A DNA stretch of 64,000 nucleotides from Leptodactylus fallax (Eukaryota; Chordata; Amphibia; Anura; Leptodactylidae). A program made the translations under genes and the position numbers. The notes beneath the pieces were generated by a model, which saw only the letters and a list, made by a program, of their open reading frames with translations, had not been told where the DNA came from and made no database searches. The stretch lies in assembly GCA_947044405.1 (NCBI GenBank), contig CAMRHE010000077.1, positions 248,001 to 312,000 of the forward strand. The letters are read 5' to 3'. This document shows positions 50,558-62,381 of this stretch, one piece after another (positions within the stretch are counted from its first letter, which is position 1; each line of letters starts with the position of its first letter).

Positions 50558-52491
50558 CTGTGTTATCATTGCGTGTACAAAAACAGAAGAATGAGACAGA
50601 GATGTGATGCAGGTGATGGACTTTCCACCATAAACTGTAGAGCTCTAACACGCCTTCTTGTTCTGACTATAGATGGAGACATAAAGTCATGAACATATTG
50701 CTGGCCCCATCATGTACGCCCTTCTCCAGCAGCCCCTCTTGTTTACCATATAGTAGAGGGGAGCTGGGATCAGCTGGAGTCACTAAATGGGCACCCCTGT
50801 TTCAATAATGGGGTTCACACTGATAATTATAACCCATATTTCTCTGTGGTCCACAGATTTTAGATAATTTTGGATAAGGTTTATCATTTGAGCATTTATC
50901 TACAGTTAGTTGTGGTCAGTGATGGAGATGGCCATTACTTCATCCTGCAGTATAACAGCTATGCCCTGGAGATGGCCAACAGGACGCACAATGGTCCTCA
51001 TCCACTGAGTGCAGTGATTGACTGCAGCAGCCCCGTCCATATGGCGTTACCACTGCAGCTGATAGGTACTGCATGCAATCAGGTTGGTGGCAGTGATGAC
51101 CAGTGCCAGAACGGAAGGGAGGATGCAGGTAAGTATCAGTTCTTTTTTTTTGTTTTATTTTTTTTTAAAGTACTCCTCTGGTACCTGCATTTAATTTTAA
51201 CCCCTGGACTTCCTAATTTCTTAAGCCATCAGGTTTTACTAAACAGATTTTTCCCAATTTTTGTTCTCTAAACCTTGGTGCTTTCTATAGTCAGATTCGT
51301 CTTATACTGAAAAAAAAAAATTTAATATTTGTGGTTGTAAATTTTCTTCTAGTATCAGAAAGTGCTTGTATCCCATCTACAGTAAGGATCACAGATTCTC
51401 TGTTCCCAAATCAAATACATCACAATAAAATAAATACATAAACCATGGGAATTGGAAATGAGAAAAAAGGTAAAAGTAAATCCTTACTCTATTCATGTAG
51501 CTAGCCATGACATAAACGCAAAGAAAATGGTAAAAACTGTTTGACTTGGGGTTGGTAGAAGAATTGACAACTGAACGATTGAGTCCAAAAGTTTTAATCC
51601 TGAAACCAGATGGGTCGATCACATTATCGCCAATTAAACAATATCTTGAGGTCTAACATCTACCTAATGCCAAGATTAGATGAGTTAATCCAGAAGTCAG
51701 GTAATGCTCCCTCGTGGCATCTGCTGCTACATTGAAGTTCCCCTCCATCGTCTTCTGGCCTCCTGGGTGATATTACATGCCCTGGGGGACTGCTGAGGCC
51801 TGTGTTTGGGCTTTATTGGTCACATGGGGAATGCTAATGTCAAGGCATTTGCGTTTAAGCATCATGATGTTGGCGAGCCCCAGGTAATCTTAGGAGTCCC
51901 ACAGTCTAAGACATCATCCAGAAGGCCAAAAGGAGTACAGCAGACATCACAAGGGTGCCCAGGAGAGGTGAGGGAAAGTAGGTATCAGTGATTATTATTT
52001 TCCCACTCCTTCCCTGGGCCTCCACTTATTACACTCTGGCATCTGAACAGACCCAATGCCCAGCCTCTGTTCCAGTAACTGGAAAGAGCAAAAAAAAAAG
52101 TCTGATTTAGATTTCCTGCTGTCCCAAATCTAGGATTTCATAGAAGGATTGAGGAGGGTACAGTCAGGAGTTGTCCTTGAAGGATTTGCAGGAGAAGACC
52201 TCTTTGTATGCCTCATGTCAAATTAGGAGGTCAAGGCCTCCTTTATGTCTTAGTCCTGAACCTACCCCTCAATTGCTGGGTACTAATAAAGGGGTTTTTA
52301 AGTAGTTTCTGTTCCCTAGGCACCAGTAAAAAATGTGTGTGAACCCCAAGAACCCAAAATGTTTAGAAAATTTGTAACAAACCCTGATTGTTACAAACCA
52401 GTTCACTTATCTCTAGTAAAGACCAGAGAAGATTATGGCTGAGAGAAACTGATGTAAGAAGCGGTTAATGGGAGTAAGGGCAGGTTATTAC

Positions 52492-52584
52492 CTTCACTTT
52501 GGCCTGGATCTGGATCCGGTATAGGAGTACTGGGATTTTTTCCAATGGGAGCAATTGGAGCAGGTTCAAGGTTCTTAGTTTCAT
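52492..52584 (-). CDS. Pro-rich linker exon, copy 4, 93 nt, phase 1-1
   Basis: One difference from the other copies (ETKNLEP instead of ETENLEP). It is the first linker after the B exon at 54457, about 1.9 kb downstream in the sense of transcription. Confidence 0.55.
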
Positions 52585-53325
52585 CTGTGTTATCATTGCG
52601 TGTACAAAAACAGAAGAATGAGACAGAGATGTGATGCAGGTGATGGACTCTCCACCATAAACTGTAGAGCTCCAACACTCCTTCTTGTTCTGACTATAGA
52701 TGGAGACATAAAGTCATGAACATATTGCTGGCCCCATCATGTACGCCCTTCTCCAGCAGCCCCTCTTGTTTACCATGTAGTAGAGGGGAGCTGGGATCAG
52801 CTGGAGTCACTAAATGGGCACCCCTGTTTCAATAATGTGGTTCACACTGATATAATCCATATCTCTCTGTGGTCCACAGATTTTAGATAATTTTGGATAA
52901 GGTTTATCATTTGAGCATTTATCTACAGTTTGTTGTAGTCAGTGATGGAGATGGCCTTTACCTCATCCTGCAGTATAACAGCTATGCCCTGGAGATGGCC
53001 AACAGGACACACAATGGTCCTCATCCACTGAGTGCAGTGATTGACTGCAGCAGCCCCGTCCATATGACGTCACCTCTGCAGCTGCTAGGTGTACAAACAG
53101 GGAGGTGGCAGTGATGACAGTGTCAGAATAGAAGGGATTATGCAGGTCTTTTTTTATTTTTTTAAAGTAGTCCCCTGGTGCATGCATTTAATTTTAACCC
53201 CTGGTGTAAGGGAATTGCCAGATGGACTAATCAAGAAGCCAGGTAATGCTCCATTGTGGCATCTGGTGCTCCATTGCAGTTCCCTTCCATCGTCTTCTGG
53301 CCTCCTGGGTGATATCATAGGCCCA

Positions 53326-54251
53326 CAGTGCTTGTGTGAGGACTATGATCCTTTCACTATTTACATTGCATGCCATCTGCTTTATATTGAACATGCAATA
53401 TAATTGCTTCCTGTTCATTTCTATAGGATGAGGCTGTAGTAACATTGCAGGGCTGCCATAAAACAGATGGTGTGCAATGTAAATAGTGAAGATGTCACAT
53501 CGCTCAACTAGTGCTGAAGTCCCTTCAAACAGTTGACCAGCAGGGGCCCCAGGTATTGGACCCCCACTAATCTCTTATTGAGGATCTATCAATGAGGAAA
53601 GATCATCAATAACAGAAAACTGCAATAACACTTTAAAGAGGTGATCCAGCCATTGACAGCAGTCAGGGAAAGCCTGATACCCCACTGCTGTTTCTTTTGT
53701 AAAGATAATACATTTCCAGCAGCAAAGATCGGCGCTCATCTCTGCTGCCTGGACAGTTCAGTACAGTGACCTCCACAGGCATCAGAGATGAGTACCGATC
53801 TCTGCTGCCAGAGGTGTATTATCTTTAGTAGAGGGACAGCAGTTAGGGTATCAGACTCTCATGATGATCTCCAGCTGAGCATTTGGAAGGAACTTAAACA
53901 GAATTAAAGTCTAAGATTCCATTGTGACAATATGAGTGTGGTGTTGGCCATCAATAGATGATCATCCTCTTCACCACCGATGGTCCATTTGTTGTGCTAT
54001 TTAGTGTTACTGCATCTGAAGCTGAATTGTTATGTGACTGCTGTGCATGTGCCTGGTCTGTGTAACAAGATAGCTGATTCGTCTCTCATTTCCAGTGAGA
54101 CCGATTTCCCTTGTGACTTGTGAGCAGTATCATTGGGCTAATTGCCAAGTTGACATGGGCCGTGTATGTTAATGAATGGCATAAATGTAATTCTTTTGTA
54201 GGGACTGTTGGCAATGGAAGTCATGATGGGTTGTGTTTATTGCTATATTTC
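53326..54251. other. Intron without supported features
   Basis: I see repeat-like sequence (a possible TTAA-type end at about 53632, and a ~100-bp near-duplicate about agatcggcgctcatctctgc) but no exon. Confidence 0.4.
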
Positions 54252-54432
54252 ATACACACACACATACACTCTCACATTCACATACACTCTCACACTCAAA
54301 CACATACAATCTCATACTTATACACTCTCACACTCATAGACACACACATACACTCTTACACTCATAAACACACATACACTCACACACTTATACACACACT
54401 CACAAATCATACACTCTCACTCTCATACACAC
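54252..54432. repeat. CA/TCTCA-rich minisatellite next to a splice donor
   Basis: Degenerate repeats of cacatacactctcacactca. The array ends about 24 bp from the donor of the B exon (54456). Confidence 0.9.
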
Positions 54433-54456
54433 ACTTCCTCTCCTTGCTTTCCTTAC

Positions 54457-54654
54457 CTGGTGACATCAGTGCCTCTCGCAGTCTCTCCAGGAGATGTTTC
54501 TGGTCTTGGTTCTTGTCTATTTTCTCTTTCTCAGTAACCAGCAGCAGATCGCAGGCATATTGTTCGATCCTGGGCTGAGTTTCCAGAATCCGGTTCTTTT
54601 CCTTTAAGCTGTTGTCCGGTAGATCATCAATCACCACAATAACATTATGTCTCC
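54457..54654 (-). CDS. B exon of the minus-strand gene
   Basis: 198 nt, phase 1-1 (acceptor ctgtgtcctcag, donor GTAAGG). It encodes RHNVIVVIDDLPDNSLKEK, a helix NRILETQPRIEQYA, CDLLLVTEKEK and an amphipathic helix (KHLLERLREALMSP). It carries the same strand-IDD-L pattern as the plus-strand B exons at 7115 and 17565. Confidence 0.8.
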
Positions 54655-54925
54655 CTGAGGACACAGATGGGGGAGACATTTATAAGCACACAATATATGC
54701 ATGAATTTGGACAGTATCTTGGATGTAAGTGATGTTATAATCCTGCAGTGTGCACCGGGGCAAATTTACTAATAGGGGCAGATTTACAGATAGTGTATAA
54801 ACTTTAGAGAGTGCAACATTAGACTAGATAGTACTAAAGTGCACCAGATTTAAGTGTCTGATGTTGTGTGATAAATCTCGAGTATTATTAGACTGTCTGT
54901 TCTAATATTACACCACTTATTAGTT

Positions 54926-56040
54926 GGCTTAATCAAGATCCTGGGAGTCTGGTTCGGGACGGAAGAAGCAGCCCTCAAGTCTTGGGAAGAATGACTGAAG
55001 AAGGTGAACCAGAGGATTGGCCTGTGGAGTCTCAGACAACTCTCCATCGAGGGCAAAGCACTGGTCCTGAGGAACGAAGTTCTGCCTGTGCTACAGTACC
55101 GCACAGGCTTGGCCCCCACTTGCTACCATCTCGAGGGCCATCACCAGGACTGTGTTTCATTTCATCTGAGGCTCCAAAATGGACAGAGTCAAGCAGACTG
55201 TCATGTATAAGGATCCCCGCAAGGGCGGGAAGGGTATCCCAGATATCCCAACGCTCCTGAGGTGACTGTGTCCGCAGGACTTTAAGGACTGTTAACGGCT
55301 AAGCGGGCAGAGCCATGTCACACTTGTTCTTCCTTCCCCTCTGGAGAGGACTTGGCTGGGACAAGTGGGATAGCTCCATCCCTTACAACTGGACTGTTCC
55401 TTGGTTCTATAAGGAAGTGACCAAGTTTGTGAGGGAGCATCAACTGTAGGGTCTCAAACCCGAACTCTGGAAGCCGAAGACAATTCACAAGCTCATCCGA
55501 GCTAATGACTTGATGGAATGTGTTCCAGGACTTACAGCAAGTTCTACAAAGGTCGTTTGGGAGAACGTCTCTTCAAATCTGCTGACCAACGGGCACAAGG
55601 ACTTGTCTTGGATGTCCATTCAGGAGGGGCTGCCCCTCCAGTCATTCATGCATGCCCGCAACCTGAGCAAGACAAGGTACTGCTCCAGGTGCCCCCTCCG
55701 GGAGGAAACAGCTATGCACCTCTTCTGGGAGTGTCCTTTTGATCAGGGCCTGTTGGATGCCTTGGAACATGAACTTGAGGACTCAGTACCCAGGAGCAGC
55801 CTTTCATACCACTCGGTATTTTATGGACTATTTCCTGGGACACAGAGAGAGAGAGCTAGATTCTGGAGGCCTGGCGCCTTATGAACTGTTTTAATGACGC
55901 TATTTGGTTTGCCAGAAACAGACTCATTTTGCGAAGAGAGATTGTCACCTATCAGGATTGTTGCAGGCTGTTCCATAGCTTGCAATGGGACTATTCTATT
56001 CTGGATAGCCTGAATGGCAAAGAGGAAGAAGAGGACTGAC
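54926..56040 (+). pseudogene. LINE ORF2 C-terminal remnant
   Basis: In shifting frames it reads LIKILGVWFGTEEAAL, QRIGLWSLRQLSIEGKAL, DRVKQTVMYKDPRKGGKGIP, then an open part (55510-55884) with VVWENVSSNLLTNGHKDLSW and a zinc-finger-like CSRCPLREETAMHLFWEC. This is the region after the RT domain in non-LTR retrotransposons (zf-RVT-like). The clade is uncertain; it reminds me of Tx1/L1-type elements of frogs. Many frameshifts and stops. It lies in the A-to-B intron of the minus-strand gene. Confidence 0.7.
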
Positions 56041-56575
56041 AACCCCTCTCCTTCCCCACCCTCCCTTCATGTGTGTTTTGTTTTTCAATAAAGCTTCGGG
56101 CCTTGTGATTACCCCCTTTACACTCTTTCCATTCCCCCATCCCATCACTTGTTCTGATTGTCTTTATTGCATTTACATATAATGTTTTACAGCTTTATTG
56201 AGTGCTAGGTTAGGGTGTCGCTGGATAGTTTAGGAATGTATATGCATATATTTCCTTGCTGTACCCACCCTTCCCTTCTGTGTGTTGTGGTCTTTCAATA
56301 AAGCTTCGGACCTGTGACCTCCCCTCTCCCTCTTAGCTGTCACATGTCTGTATGCCTTGTTGATTGTACAAAGTATGCTAGAGCAGAATATAGTGTAGTA
56401 TATTGTGTAGGATGTATTTCCTTCGCCATGTGTTGCACTGTGTCCGCAAGGATGCAAGTTTATCTATTTATTGTATGTATTGTAACACAGTTTTTTGCGC
56501 TGCGTCACAGTACATCTGGATGTATACTTGTTGACGATTGATTGTAATAAAGCTATTTCCAATCAAAAAATTAGT
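56041..56575 (+). mobile_element. LINE 3' tail
   Basis: Three polyadenylation-like AATAAAGC motifs (about 56088, 56299 and 56546), two of them in the context caataaagcttcgg, suggest a 3' UTR with an internal duplication. Confidence 0.5.
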
Positions 56576-56611
56576 TTTATAGTTCTGTAAAAATTCCACA
56601 GTACTGTAATA

Positions 56612-57869
56612 GTAGTCCCACATTGCTCCCAACCGTCCCGCCTCTGGCGGGACAGTCCCGATTGTACACTGCTGTCCTGCGGTCCCGCATAGCTTACAGT
56701 TTGTCCCGCTATTCCCCTGAATTGTTTTTCTGTTAACAAACTTTATTAGGGTAGGATAAAGGCTAAATGGTAGATGCTAAATCGTAATGGTTAAAGGACC
56801 TTTGATGACGTCATGAACATGTGATCAGACTCTTGTGTGGGCAGAGCTATTCTGGATACTGCGGGACACACTGTGATGTTACGCAGAAAGCTGGTAACAG
56901 AGTGATCGAAGATAAGTAGGAGAGAAGAGAGCATGTGTGAGCAAGAGGGGGGAACTGGGGGCAGATGTAGGGGCAGTTAAACTGAACGCAGATTTAGGGG
57001 GCAGTTAAACTGAAGGCAGATGAAGGGGGCAATTAAATTGAAGGCAGATTAAGGGGGCAATTAAACTGGTGGCAAATAAAGGGGGACATTAAGCTGGTGG
57101 CAGATAAAGGGGGACATTAATATGGTGACAAATAAAGGGGGACATTAAACTGAGGGCAGATGAAGGGGGCATTAAGCTGGTGGCAGATGAAGGGGACATT
57201 AAATTGGTGGCAGATGAAGGGGGGAATTAAGATGGTGGCAGGTGAAGGGGGACATGAATCTGGTGGCAGATAAAGGGGGACATTAAACTGGGGGCCGATG
57301 AAGGGGGGCATTAAGCTGGTGGCAGGGGGACATTAAACTGGGGGTAGATGGAGGGGGGACATTAAACTGAGGGGGCAGATGGAGGGTGACATTAAACTGG
57401 GGGCAACTGGAGGAGGACATTAAACCGTGGGGGGTAGCTGGAGGGAGACATGTATGCCTCTAGTTGCCCCCAGTTTAATGTCCCCCTCCAACTACCCCCA
57501 CTGTTTAATGTCGCCCTCCAGCTGCCCCATAGTTTAATGTCACCCTCCAGCTGCCGCATAGTTTAATATCCCCCTCCAACTACCCCCACTGTTTAATGTC
57601 AACCGCCAGCTGACCCATAGTTTAATGTCCCCCTCCAGCTGCCCCAGTTTAATGTCCCCCTCTAGTTTCCGCCAGTTTAAACTGGGGCACGAGGTGAGGG
57701 ACTTAGTACTGTGGGGAAATTGGAGGAGACCATTATAATGTGGGGGCATATAATGTTAGGGTAACTGTAGGAGCATTATACTGTGGGCGGAGTCAACATA
57801 GAAGTGGGTGGAGCTAAATTTGCCACATATTTTGTCCATTTTTCTGTCCTTTGAAAGTTGGGAGGTATG
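56612..57869. mobile_element. Non-autonomous element with inverted-repeat minisatellite
   Basis: The ends are weakly inverted (gctcccaaccgtcccg at the left, cctcccaactttcaaagg read from the right). Inside, about 56960-57450 is a ~30-bp repeat (gggggacattaaactggtgg cagataaa), and 57450-57680 holds the same repeat in the opposite orientation (cagtttaatgtccccctcca). No real coding sequence. Confidence 0.6.
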
Positions 57870-58395
57870 AGTCCCATAGTATTGTTGTAGTAGTTTCAAA
57901 GTGCTATAGTAGTCCCATAATCATATAATAATAGTCTCCCTAGTACTGAAGTAGTAGTAGTTTACATTGTTCTTTAATAGAAGTCCCATAGTACTGTGGT
58001 AGTAGTCTACATTGTACTGTAGTAATAGTTTCCCTAGTACTATAGTAGTAGTCCCATTGTACTGTAGTAGTAGTCTCCCTAGTTCTGTAGTAATAGTTCC
58101 ATAGTAATGTAGTAGTACTCTCCCCAGTACAATAGCAATTTCCCATAGTACTATAGTAGCAGGCATCTTTGTACTGTAATATTAGACCTATAGTACTGTA
58201 GTAGTAGTCTCCCTAATACTGTAGTAATAGTCCCATAGTACTGTAGTAGTAGTCTTTCTTATACTGTAGTAATAGTCACATAGTATTGTATTAGTAGCCC
58301 TATAGTACCGTTGTAGTAGTCCCATAGTATTGTAGTAGTACTCTCTGTAGTACTGTAGTAGTAGTTCCATAGTATTGTAGTAGTTTACATTGTAC
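57870..58395. repeat. TAGTA-rich minisatellite
   Basis: Repeats of roughly tagtactgtagtagtagtct with gtcccatagtactgtagtag. ORFs across it are artefacts. Confidence 0.85.
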
Positions 58396-58399
58396 GATA

Positions 58400-59140
58400 G
58401 TCATCCTTTTTGCTGCTCTCTAGTAATCACTGCTGTTCCCTAATATTTATTGCTGCTCCCTAGTAGTCACTGCTGTTCCCAAATATTTATTGCTGTTCTC
58501 TAGTAGTTACTGCTGTTCCCTATTAGTTCTTGCTCTTTCCTAATAGTCATTGCTGTTCCCTAGTATTTTTTGCTCCTTCCTAGTCGTCATTGCTGTACCC
58601 CAGTAATTATTGATACTCCCTAGTAGTCACTGCTGCTCCCTAAAAATTATTGCTGCTATCTAGCAGTTATTGATACTCCCTTTTAATAATTGCTGCTCCG
58701 TAGTCATCATTGCTGATCCTTAGTAGTTGCTGTTGTGTTCTATTAGTCATTGCTGAACCTTAGTAGTTGCTGCTGATCTCTACTAGTCATTGCTGTTTCT
58801 TAGTAGCAGCTGCTTTATTTTGCTTCTTCCTAGTAGTCACAGCTGCTCCATAATATTTTTTGCTCCTCTCTAGTAGTCATTGGTTCTCCCTATTAGTCAT
58901 TATTGTTTCCTAGTAGTCACTGTTGTTTCTAAGAAGTTATTAGTGCTTCCTAGTAGTTTCTGCTGCTTCTTTGTAGTCATTGCTGTTCCTTAGTAGTCAT
59001 TGTTGTCCCTTCATAGTCATTGCTCCTCTCTAGTAATCATTACTGCTCCTTAGTAGTCATTGTTGCTCCATAGTAGTTATTGCTTTTCCTTGTAGTCATT
59101 GCTGTTCCTTAGTAGTCATTGCTCCCTAGTATTTATTGTT
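58400..59140. repeat. 20-bp minisatellite next to a splice donor
   Basis: About 37 degenerate copies of ttgctgctccctagtagtca. It ends about 12 bp before the donor of the A exon (59151). Confidence 0.9.
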
Positions 59141-59151
59141 GTGCCACTTAC

Positions 59152-59422
59152 CACACAGTTGGCTTATTGTCTCTAGCTCTTCATCATACAGGGAGTCTGT
59201 CACATCGGTGACATTCACTCTCCCTCTGTTCTTGGTGTGATACAAAATCCCAAAGGTGCAGAGTTTTAATTCTTCAAGAAATGGTATAAATTGGTTGTTA
59301 GTTATACAAAAGGTTCTGACCCCAGAGATGGGAAGACTCAGGTCTGGAGATTTGAGCATTGTCTCCATCCAGGAATAGTCAGTGTTAGAAGATCGAGAGA
59401 AAATCCCAACAGTGCTGAAGTT
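59152..59422 (-). CDS. A exon of the minus-strand gene
   Basis: 271 nt, phase 0-1 (acceptor ttttctctgttccag, donor GTAAGT). It encodes NFSTVGIFSRSSNTDYSWME, GVRTFCITNNQFIPFLEEL, CTFGILYHTKNRGRVN and DSLYDEELETISQLC. It is one codon shorter than the plus-strand A exons and shares the KNRGRVN-VTDSLYDEELE stretch with the exon at 15166. Confidence 0.8.
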
Positions 59423-59578
59423 CTGGAACAGAGAAAAATAGTAATATCAGTTCCTGTGAGGTCTCAAGACATCTTAGCAGCTCCTGCCTGCTCCAAGTCA
59501 GCCCTACTACAGACTTACTACCCTAACAATATCTAGGTTTTCATCTTTATAATTGAACCCAATTGATCATCTGCTTCG

Positions 59579-59805
59579 GCGGCACCGTGGCTCAGTGTTT
59601 AGCACTGCAGCATTGCCGAGGACCACATCTGTAAGGAGTTTGTATGTTCTCCCCATGTTTGCATGGGTTTCCTCCCACACTCCAAAGACATACTGATAGG
59701 GAATGTAGATTGTGAGCCCCATATGGGACAGTGACCACAATGTCTGTAGAGTGCTGAAGAATATGATGGCGCTATATACGTAAGCATAATAAATAAAATA
59801 AAACA
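59579..59805 (+). mobile_element. V-SINE-type SINE
   Basis: A tRNA-like head with an A-box-like GTGGCTCAGTGTTTAGCACT is followed by the typical body (aaggagtttgtatgttctcc, cctcccacactccaaagaca) and a tail with aataaataaaataaaa. The B-box region between cattgcc and gaggac appears deleted. Confidence 0.8.
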
Positions 59806-61080
59806 ATTGAAATCCACTTTACTGTGATGTTCTAAGACAGGTATCTATTACTGGCCCTATAAGGCTAGGATATAACAGATACAGAAGTAGATGAGTGACC
59901 AAAAGAAGAACATCAACTTTTTGTTATCCTCTCTGTCAGTCAATAGTTACAAGTTCTGTATTATGCTAAAATCTACAACAATCTCTAGATGTTTAAGTGC
60001 CAACAGTTTTTTAGGATACTTCCTCCGGGCAAGACATCATTCCAGCTCCAGTCTAGTTCTTGGTTCTTCTACTGGTCTCAGTACTCAGACCAGTCCAAAA
60101 AATTGCACCATTTTAGCCAATTAAAAAAAAAGTCTATTTATACTTAAAAGGAATCTATCACCTTGCCTAGCCACTTTAAATCATTGCTATAGTACTGTAT
60201 AAATTATGAATACAAGTCCAACCATAACATTGAAATGTTGATGAGCCCTGGGATGCGCGTAAAAGGCCATTTTAACTGATATGTAAATGAAGTTCACGGA
60301 GCACAGGGGTCGTTGTCTTCAAATCCTGAGCACAGCCATGTCATCATTAAACATGCCTGTCCAGTCTTCTTGTTCGACCCCCTGGGTAGTGGAAGATCCA
60401 CATCATCCAGCCTGATGTAGTTGAGTATTGACGAAATCCCGTGCATGCGCAGTATTCTTCTGTAGTCCAGGATACGTCCCAGTGTACTGCACATGTGCTG
60501 CCATCAAGTTCCGTGCTACCCCTAGGTACTTGCAGGTGGTGTATGCACAATACACTTGGAGATGTCTTAGGCCCGGTTCACATCTGCGTTCAGGGTTTCC
60601 GTTCGGGGACCCCACTTGGGGACCCGACAAACCGATACCTATACGCAAAAGCGGTTACCTGGGAAACCCGTGGACCCCATAGACTATAATGAGGTCCGTG
60701 TGGTTTCCACTCGGTTTCCACATGAAACATGTGGAGAGAAAAGACCTGCAAGCAGCACTTTTCTCTCCGCATGTTTCGTACAATACTATAGCAGTAATTT
60801 ACTGCGGCTGGAGGAGGTGATAGACTCCTTTTAATAAAAGAAACAAAATAAAAGTCTTGGTTACTGAAAAGATGGTGACAAATAGGTGGCTTCTGAGACA
60901 ACTAAAGGCCCAGTTACGTGGAATAATGATCAGGCAAAGAAACATTTGTAATGTATTTGCCCCATGTAAATATGCCTTCCTTCAACCAACAAATGATGAT
61001 TTTTCCATGTAAATAGAGCTAAACAAGCACCAAACAATGTAATATTGCAGAAAAAAAAATCTTCCAGGGTACATGGGCCT
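59806..61080. other. Repeats, no gene
   Basis: 60560-60790 is a dispersed repeat (cggttcacatctgcgttcag ... actataatgaggtccgtgtg) related to 6290-6530. The ORFs inside are not credible genes. Confidence 0.5.
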
Positions 61081-61800
61081 ACCACCAAGCATGGTATAAC
61101 TAAGCATGTTTATACATTACATGGAGAAAAGCATTGGGACTCGTACTTAATTACACTACTCAAAATTTTTCTGACCTCCCATTCTAGATCCATAAATATT
61201 AATATGGATTTACTCCACCCCATTTCTTCCACTCTTCTGCTTTCTACAAGATTTTGGAGGTGTTGGATTTTTTGGCCATTCATCCAGTAGATAATTTGTG
61301 TGGTCAGACACTGATGTTGGACATTGGGAGGTTGGTTCTCCATCGCCATTCTAGTTCATCCCTTGGGTGTTGGATGGAGTTGAGGTCAGGGATCTGTGCT
61401 CTTAGTTAAGTTCTTTCACACCAAATTCCCCCCAACCATGTCTTTATGGACCATGTGAATTGGGGCACAGTCATGCTAAGACAGAAAAAAGCCTATCCCA
61501 AAGTGTGCCCACAAAGTTAGAAGTGACAATTGTCCAAAATGTCTTGTGTGATGAACCTTTAAGATTTCCCTTCACTGGAACTAAAAGCTGAGGCCGACTC
61601 CTGAAAAACACCCCCATAGCATTACCCCTACTCTGCCATACTTTAAAGCTGGCAAAATGTAGTCAAGCAGATCATGTTCTCCTGATATTCACCAAACCCA
61701 CACTGGTCCACCAGACAGATCGAGAAGCGTGACTGTTTATTGGGGATAAGATTGGGTGATCGTTGTTGCAATCACAATGTTCTTTTCCAGGTTTCACAGT
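61081..61800 (-). pseudogene. Tc1-type transposase remnant, fourth family
   Basis: On the minus strand, in broken frames, there are HDCAPIHMVHKDMVGGNLV (second catalytic Asp region) and DP-PQLHPTPKG (Glu region), and a C-terminal end SKILxKAEEWKKWGGVNPY. The plus-strand text tggagaaaagcattgggact near 61120 fits the inverted end. Heavily decayed. Confidence 0.65.
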
Positions 61801-62229
61801 AACAAAAATGACTGCCTCTGCCATTCTGGGTGCAAATTAATACATCCATCCTGACCAGGTGCAGATACAGACTTGGTTCACTGAAATGGCCCCAATGTCT
61901 TTATGTCCATAAACTCTTTATTCAACAGTCTAGAAAGTTCCCCAAAAAAGTGTCATACGAAGAGTGTACAGAAAAGTTTTTTGGCTTTGGCTTGAATGAC
62001 TGCCATAGCTGCCGGGTCTTTGCTGTATTATACAGCAAAGACCTGATGCTAATGCCTGAGATCAGTGTCCGCACTGATTGCGGGCATTAAGGCCCCTGGC
62101 ACCTCAGTCAAAGCTGACCAAGGCGCCATTTTCCCGGTTTTAAAAACATTGCCGAAAGTTCAAAAACATTTACAAACACCTCCAGGGAGACCTATTGTCT
62201 TAGATGTGGCTCATTATAATCTAATACTG
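61801..62229. other. No supported feature
   Basis: I see only short ORFs and a GC-rich dispersed repeat around 62070-62140. Confidence 0.4.
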
Positions 62230-62381
62230 CGATTCCCGCTGGAAGAAACCACCTGAGCAACAGGTCCTGACTGTGCTGGGAGACACTGGTGCACAGGAGA
62301 CAGGTGAGTATGTTTTTTTTTTTTTTTTCACTTTCTCTGGCCTCATATTAAAAAAGTGGTTATCCTGGGCAACCCCTTTAA
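62230..62381. mobile_element. TTAA-type MITE fragment
   Basis: It matches the right part of the MITE at 14569 (ccgctggaagaaa ... cacaggagacaggtgagtatg) and ends in ccctttaa. Confidence 0.55.

Larger units (their letters stand above)
44490..53325. repeat. Tandem array of ~2,024-bp units (about 4.4 copies)
   Basis: Equivalent points recur at 44796, 46822, 48846, 50870 and 52893, a spacing of 2,023-2,026 bp; others are at 45731, 47755, 49779 and 51806. Neighbouring copies differ at only scattered bases, the two outer ones more. Each full unit holds one minus-strand linker exon. The first partial unit overlaps the acceptor of the C-terminal exon, and the last fades out near 53325. Confidence 0.95.

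Noticed and set aside
57117..57311. Pro/Cys-rich ORF with NVPLYLP-like repeats
   Set aside because: It is a frame through the 30-bp minisatellite.
58400..59140. Regular short repeats that might suggest a CRISPR array
   Set aside because: The units follow each other directly with no unique spacers, and the genome is eukaryotic. It is a 20-bp minisatellite.
59579..59640. tRNA gene suggested by an A-box-like motif
   Set aside because: No cloverleaf or B box; it is the head of a SINE.
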